Source: Treponema sp. (GTDB lineage: Bacteria; Spirochaetota; Spirochaetia; Treponematales; Treponemataceae). From it: a stretch of DNA of 64,000 nucleotides. Position 1 is the first letter of the stretch. Each line of letters begins with the position of its first letter. The stretch covers positions 1 to 64,000 of the forward strand of contig JAKSTI010000007.1 in NCBI GenBank assembly GCA_024402665.1, in the 5' to 3' direction. The notes below the pieces were generated by a model. The model was not told the origin of the DNA and did not search any database. It was given only the letters and a program-made list of their open reading frames with translations. Positions 61,560 to 64,000 of the stretch are shown in pieces. Both the position numbers and the translations under genes were made by a program.

Positions 61560-64000
61560 TAGTGGAATTCTCCCCAATTTTTACCATATTCAACAGAAAC
61601 TTTTAATGGAACAGAAAGTTTTACTGCATTTTCCATTTTGTCACGGATAAGTGCGATTGTTTCTTCAATTGCGGCAGAATTGTCTGGGCATTCAAAGATT
61701 AATTCATCGTGAACCTGAAGTAAAAGTTTTGCAGGTGAATTTGTTTCTTTAAGTGCTTTTGAAACATTAAGCATGGCCTTTTTAACAATATCAGCGGCAG
61801 TTCCCTGAATTGGTGTATTTTTTGCCATTCGTTCTGCCCCGGATTTTTCCAGTTTGTTTCGGCTGTTAATATTCATAATCTGTCTGCGGCGTCCAAACAT
61901 TGTTTCAACATAACCTGTTTCTTCTGCTTTTGTAATAACTCCTGTCATAAAGTTGCTTACTGAACTGTATGTTGAAAAATACATATCTATGAAAGTCTGA
62001 GCCTGTGTTCTGCTGATTCCAAGATCTTTTGCAAGACTGAATGCACTCATTCCATAAATAACACCAAAGTTGATTGTTTTTGCAGTACGTCGCATTTCTG
62101 GAGTTACAGCATCGGGACTTACTCCAAAAATCATTGCTGCAGTTGCTTTATGTACGTCAGTTCCACTTGTAAATGCGTTGCACATATTTTTATCGCCACT
62201 AAGATGAGCAAGAACAACAAGTTCAATCTGAGAATAGTCAGCAGAAATAAGAACTTTTCCTTCTGGCGCTGTAAATGCACTTCTGATTCTTCGTCCTGCA
62301 TCATTACGTACCGGAATATTCTGAAGGTTAGGATCACGACAAGAAAGACGGCCAGTTGCAGTTCCTGTCTGAACAAAAGTTGTATGAATTCGTCCCTGAT
62401 TATCAACAAGGGTTGGTAAAGTTTCTACATAAGTTGACTGGAGTTTTGCCATTTCTCTGTATTCAAGAATCATTTTTGGAACAACATCAAATTCTGCCAG
62501 TTCTTCAAGAACACTTGTGTCAGTTGAATAACCTGTTTTTGTTTTCTTTCCAGGTTTTAATCCACGTTCTTCAAATAAAACTGTCTGAAGCTGTTTTGGG
62601 GATGCAATATTAAATTCGTGACCAACTTCTTTATGAATTGCCTTTTCTGCTTCTTCAATTCCAATTGAAAGTTCTTTGTTGTAAGCGTGGAGTGTTGCTG
62701 TATCAAGATGAATACCATTTAATTCCATTTGTGTAAGGACCGGAATTAAAGGAAGTTCAAGATTAAACAAAAGTTCTTTTAACTGAGTGAATACAGCAGA
62801 TTTATCTTCAATCTGTTTTTCAAAATATTTCCACAACTGGAATGTAAAATCTGCGTCTTCGGCTGCATAGGAAGCGGCTGTTTCTAAAGGAACATCTGCA
62901 AAAGTCTGACCTTTAGGAACAATATCGCTAAATTCAATTCCTTTGATTCCAAGTTTTGTTTCGCAAAGATATTCAAGACCGTAAGAAGCTTTTCCCATTG
63001 CATCTGGAGAAATAAGCCAGGCAATAAGCATTGTGTCTATAAGACGGCATTTTATAATCTGTGAAAAATCTTTTGTGTATCCGTTTGAAACAAGAACTTT
63101 AAGATCAAATTTTGCATTGTGCATTATTACTGTGACGGCGTCATTATTGAAAATTCGTGCAAGCTGAGTAAATGCATCTGTTTTTTCTATATAGTTTGTT
63201 TCGCTGAATAAATCTGCTGCTTCCTGCTGTAAAGGAACGTAAATCCCTTTTCCCTTTTCATAACTTAAGCTGAAGCCAAGAATTTTTGATGTAGTTGTAT
63301 CAAGTCCGTCTGTTTCACTGTCATAGGCGATTGTAAGTTCTTTTGATTTCAAGAATTCAGAAATATAGGCTTCCAGTTCTTTTACTGAGGTAACAGCTTT
63401 GTATTCACCTTTATTCTGTTTGATTTCTAAGACCGGCTGTTCTTCTTCAATTACAGCAGTTGGGGCAGTTGATTTTTCAGCTGATTCAACAGTTGATTCT
63501 GGTGCTTCGGCAAAAGTACTTACCCCTGCAAGTTCAGCATACTGACGGGCAACTGCCATAGCACCGTATTTTTTTAATGCTTCAGCAGCAGCGGCATAAT
63601 TAAATTTATATTCATCTGTAAAAATAGCCGCATCAATATCCGGACAAGGAACTTCATCACAAAGTTTTACAAGTTTCTGGCTGAAGTATGCATTTTCCTT
63701 TCCATCAAGAAGTTTTTGCTTCATGGCACCTTTAATTTCATCAATGTGAGCATAGATTCCATCAAGGTTACCATAATCTGCAATAAGTTTTCCTGCAGTT
63801 TTAACACCAACTCCGTGAACGCCAGGAATGTTATCTGCTGTATCACCATAAAGAGCAAGAAGATCCAGAAGTTCAGCAGGTTTTACTCCCCATTCAGCAA
63901 CAACACCATCAACACCAGTAACTTTCCAGCCACCACCATTTTCAGGTTTAAGAATCTGAGTAGAATCATTTACAAGCTGCATTAAATCCTTATCACCACT
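61559..64000 (-). CDS. polA: DNA polymerase I, 3' part (5' end outside window)
   Basis: About 813 codons are seen; the frame is open to the window edge. In order: the end of the 5' flap-nuclease domain (GDTADNIPGVHGVGVKTAGKL), a linker, a 3'-5' exonuclease domain (IAYDSETDGLDTTTSKILGFSL with its acidic residues kept, so proofreading is likely) and the polymerase domain with motif A (ADYSQIELVVLAHLSGD), motif B (RRTAKTINFGVIYG) and motif C (LQVHDELIFECP). It works in repair and Okazaki-fragment processing. coaE overlaps its stop codon. Confidence 0.96.
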   Translation of the reverse strand, partial: SGDKDLMQLVNDSTQILKPENGGGWKVTGVDGVVAEWGVKPAELLDLLALYGDTADNIPGVHGVGVKTAGKLIADYGNLDGIYAHIDEIKGAMKQKLLDGKENAYFSQKLVKLCDEVPCPDIDAAIFTDEYKFNYAAAAEALKKYGAMAVARQYAELAGVSTFAEAPESTVESAEKSTAPTAVIEEEQPVLEIKQNKGEYKAVTSVKELEAYISEFLKSKELTIAYDSETDGLDTTTSKILGFSLSYEKGKGIYVPLQQEAADLFSETNYIEKTDAFTQLARIFNNDAVTVIMHNAKFDLKVLVSNGYTKDFSQIIKCRLIDTMLIAWLISPDAMGKASYGLEYLCETKLGIKGIEFSDIVPKGQTFADVPLETAASYAAEDADFTFQLWKYFEKQIEDKSAVFTQLKELLFNLELPLIPVLTQMELNGIHLDTATLHAYNKELSIGIEEAEKAIHKEVGHEFNIASPKQLQTVLFEERGLKPGKKTKTGYSTDTSVLEELAEFDVVPKMILEYREMAKLQSTYVETLPTLVDNQGRIHTTFVQTGTATGRLSCRDPNLQNIPVRNDAGRRIRSAFTAPEGKVLISADYSQIELVVLAHLSGDKNMCNAFTSGTDVHKATAAMIFGVSPDAVTPEMRRTAKTINFGVIYGMSAFSLAKDLGISRTQAQTFIDMYFSTYSSVSNFMTGVITKAEETGYVETMFGRRRQIMNINSRNKLEKSGAERMAKNTPIQGTAADIVKKAMLNVSKALKETNSPAKLLLQVHDELIFECPDNSAAIEETIALIRDKMENAVKLSVPLKVSVEYGKNWGEFH

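Overview
The window looks like chromosome from a gut or rumen Treponema (Spirochaetota). It is AT-rich, with many lipoproteins carrying spirochaete-style lipoboxes, plant cell-wall hydrolases (GH5, GH8, GH94, GH115), a Na+-pumping oxaloacetate decarboxylase, a short AlaRS without the C-Ala domain, and an alaS / parvulin-like / nusB / TPR lipoprotein / groES order that, from memory, matches the T. pallidum TP1013-TP1017 region. No rRNA, tRNA, CRISPR array, insertion sequence or prophage was seen.

Layout. 0-6.6 kb: the 3' end of a GH94 phosphorylase, then an island of lipoproteins (small hypothetical, BspA-like LRR, serine hydrolase, transglutaminase-like), most with their own promoter and terminator. 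A GC-rich, strongly folded element that I cannot assign to an RNA family lies before a nitroreductase. 6.8-9.8 kb: thrA-ilvN amino-acid operon. 9.8-13.4 kb: hypothetical proteins, a membrane-anchored HExxH protein, an MBL hydrolase and a pentapeptide-repeat protein. 13.5-22.6 kb: one exported protein of about 3035 residues built from internal duplications. 22.6-25.7 kb: PilZ protein, two 2'-O-ribose rRNA methyltransferases and a LysM/M23 peptidase. 25.8-30.2 kb (minus strand): small membrane protein, purA, LysR regulator, ilvC. 30.4-34.2 kb: DUF975-like membrane protein, secreted GH5 cellulase, membrane-anchored hypothetical. 34.3-39.9 kb: alaS to groES block. 40-42.4 kb: LemA protein, a 216-bp palindromic element and a phosphofructokinase. 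42.5-47.4 kb: intracellular xylan module (GH8, GH115, EamA exporter). 47.5-51.4 kb: oadGAB. 51.5-57.8 kb: MATE transporter, parE and (convergent) yigZ-parC. 57.9-64 kb: nfo, a beta-barrel candidate, SPOR protein, coaE and the 3' part of polA.

Functional links. GH5 outside the cell, with GH8, GH115 and GH94 inside, describe import of oligosaccharides and their cytoplasmic breakdown, feeding glycolysis through a plant/trypanosome-type PFK and a fermentation pathway that uses a biotin-dependent Na+ pump. thrA, ilvN and ilvC belong to threonine/isoleucine/valine synthesis, although no ilvB is nearby.

The most notable observations are: (1) a recurring promoter layout in which the -10 box ends 6-8 bases before the start codon, predicting leaderless mRNAs for at least seven genes; (2) the 216-bp nested palindrome at 40651-40866; (3) a second, synonymously recoded copy of the ilvC 3' end among tandem hairpins; (4) the unassigned folded RNA candidate at 1396-1486; (5) a histone H1-like Lys/Ala/Thr tail on ParE; (6) a lipoprotein signal on OadB and tandem biotin domains on OadA.
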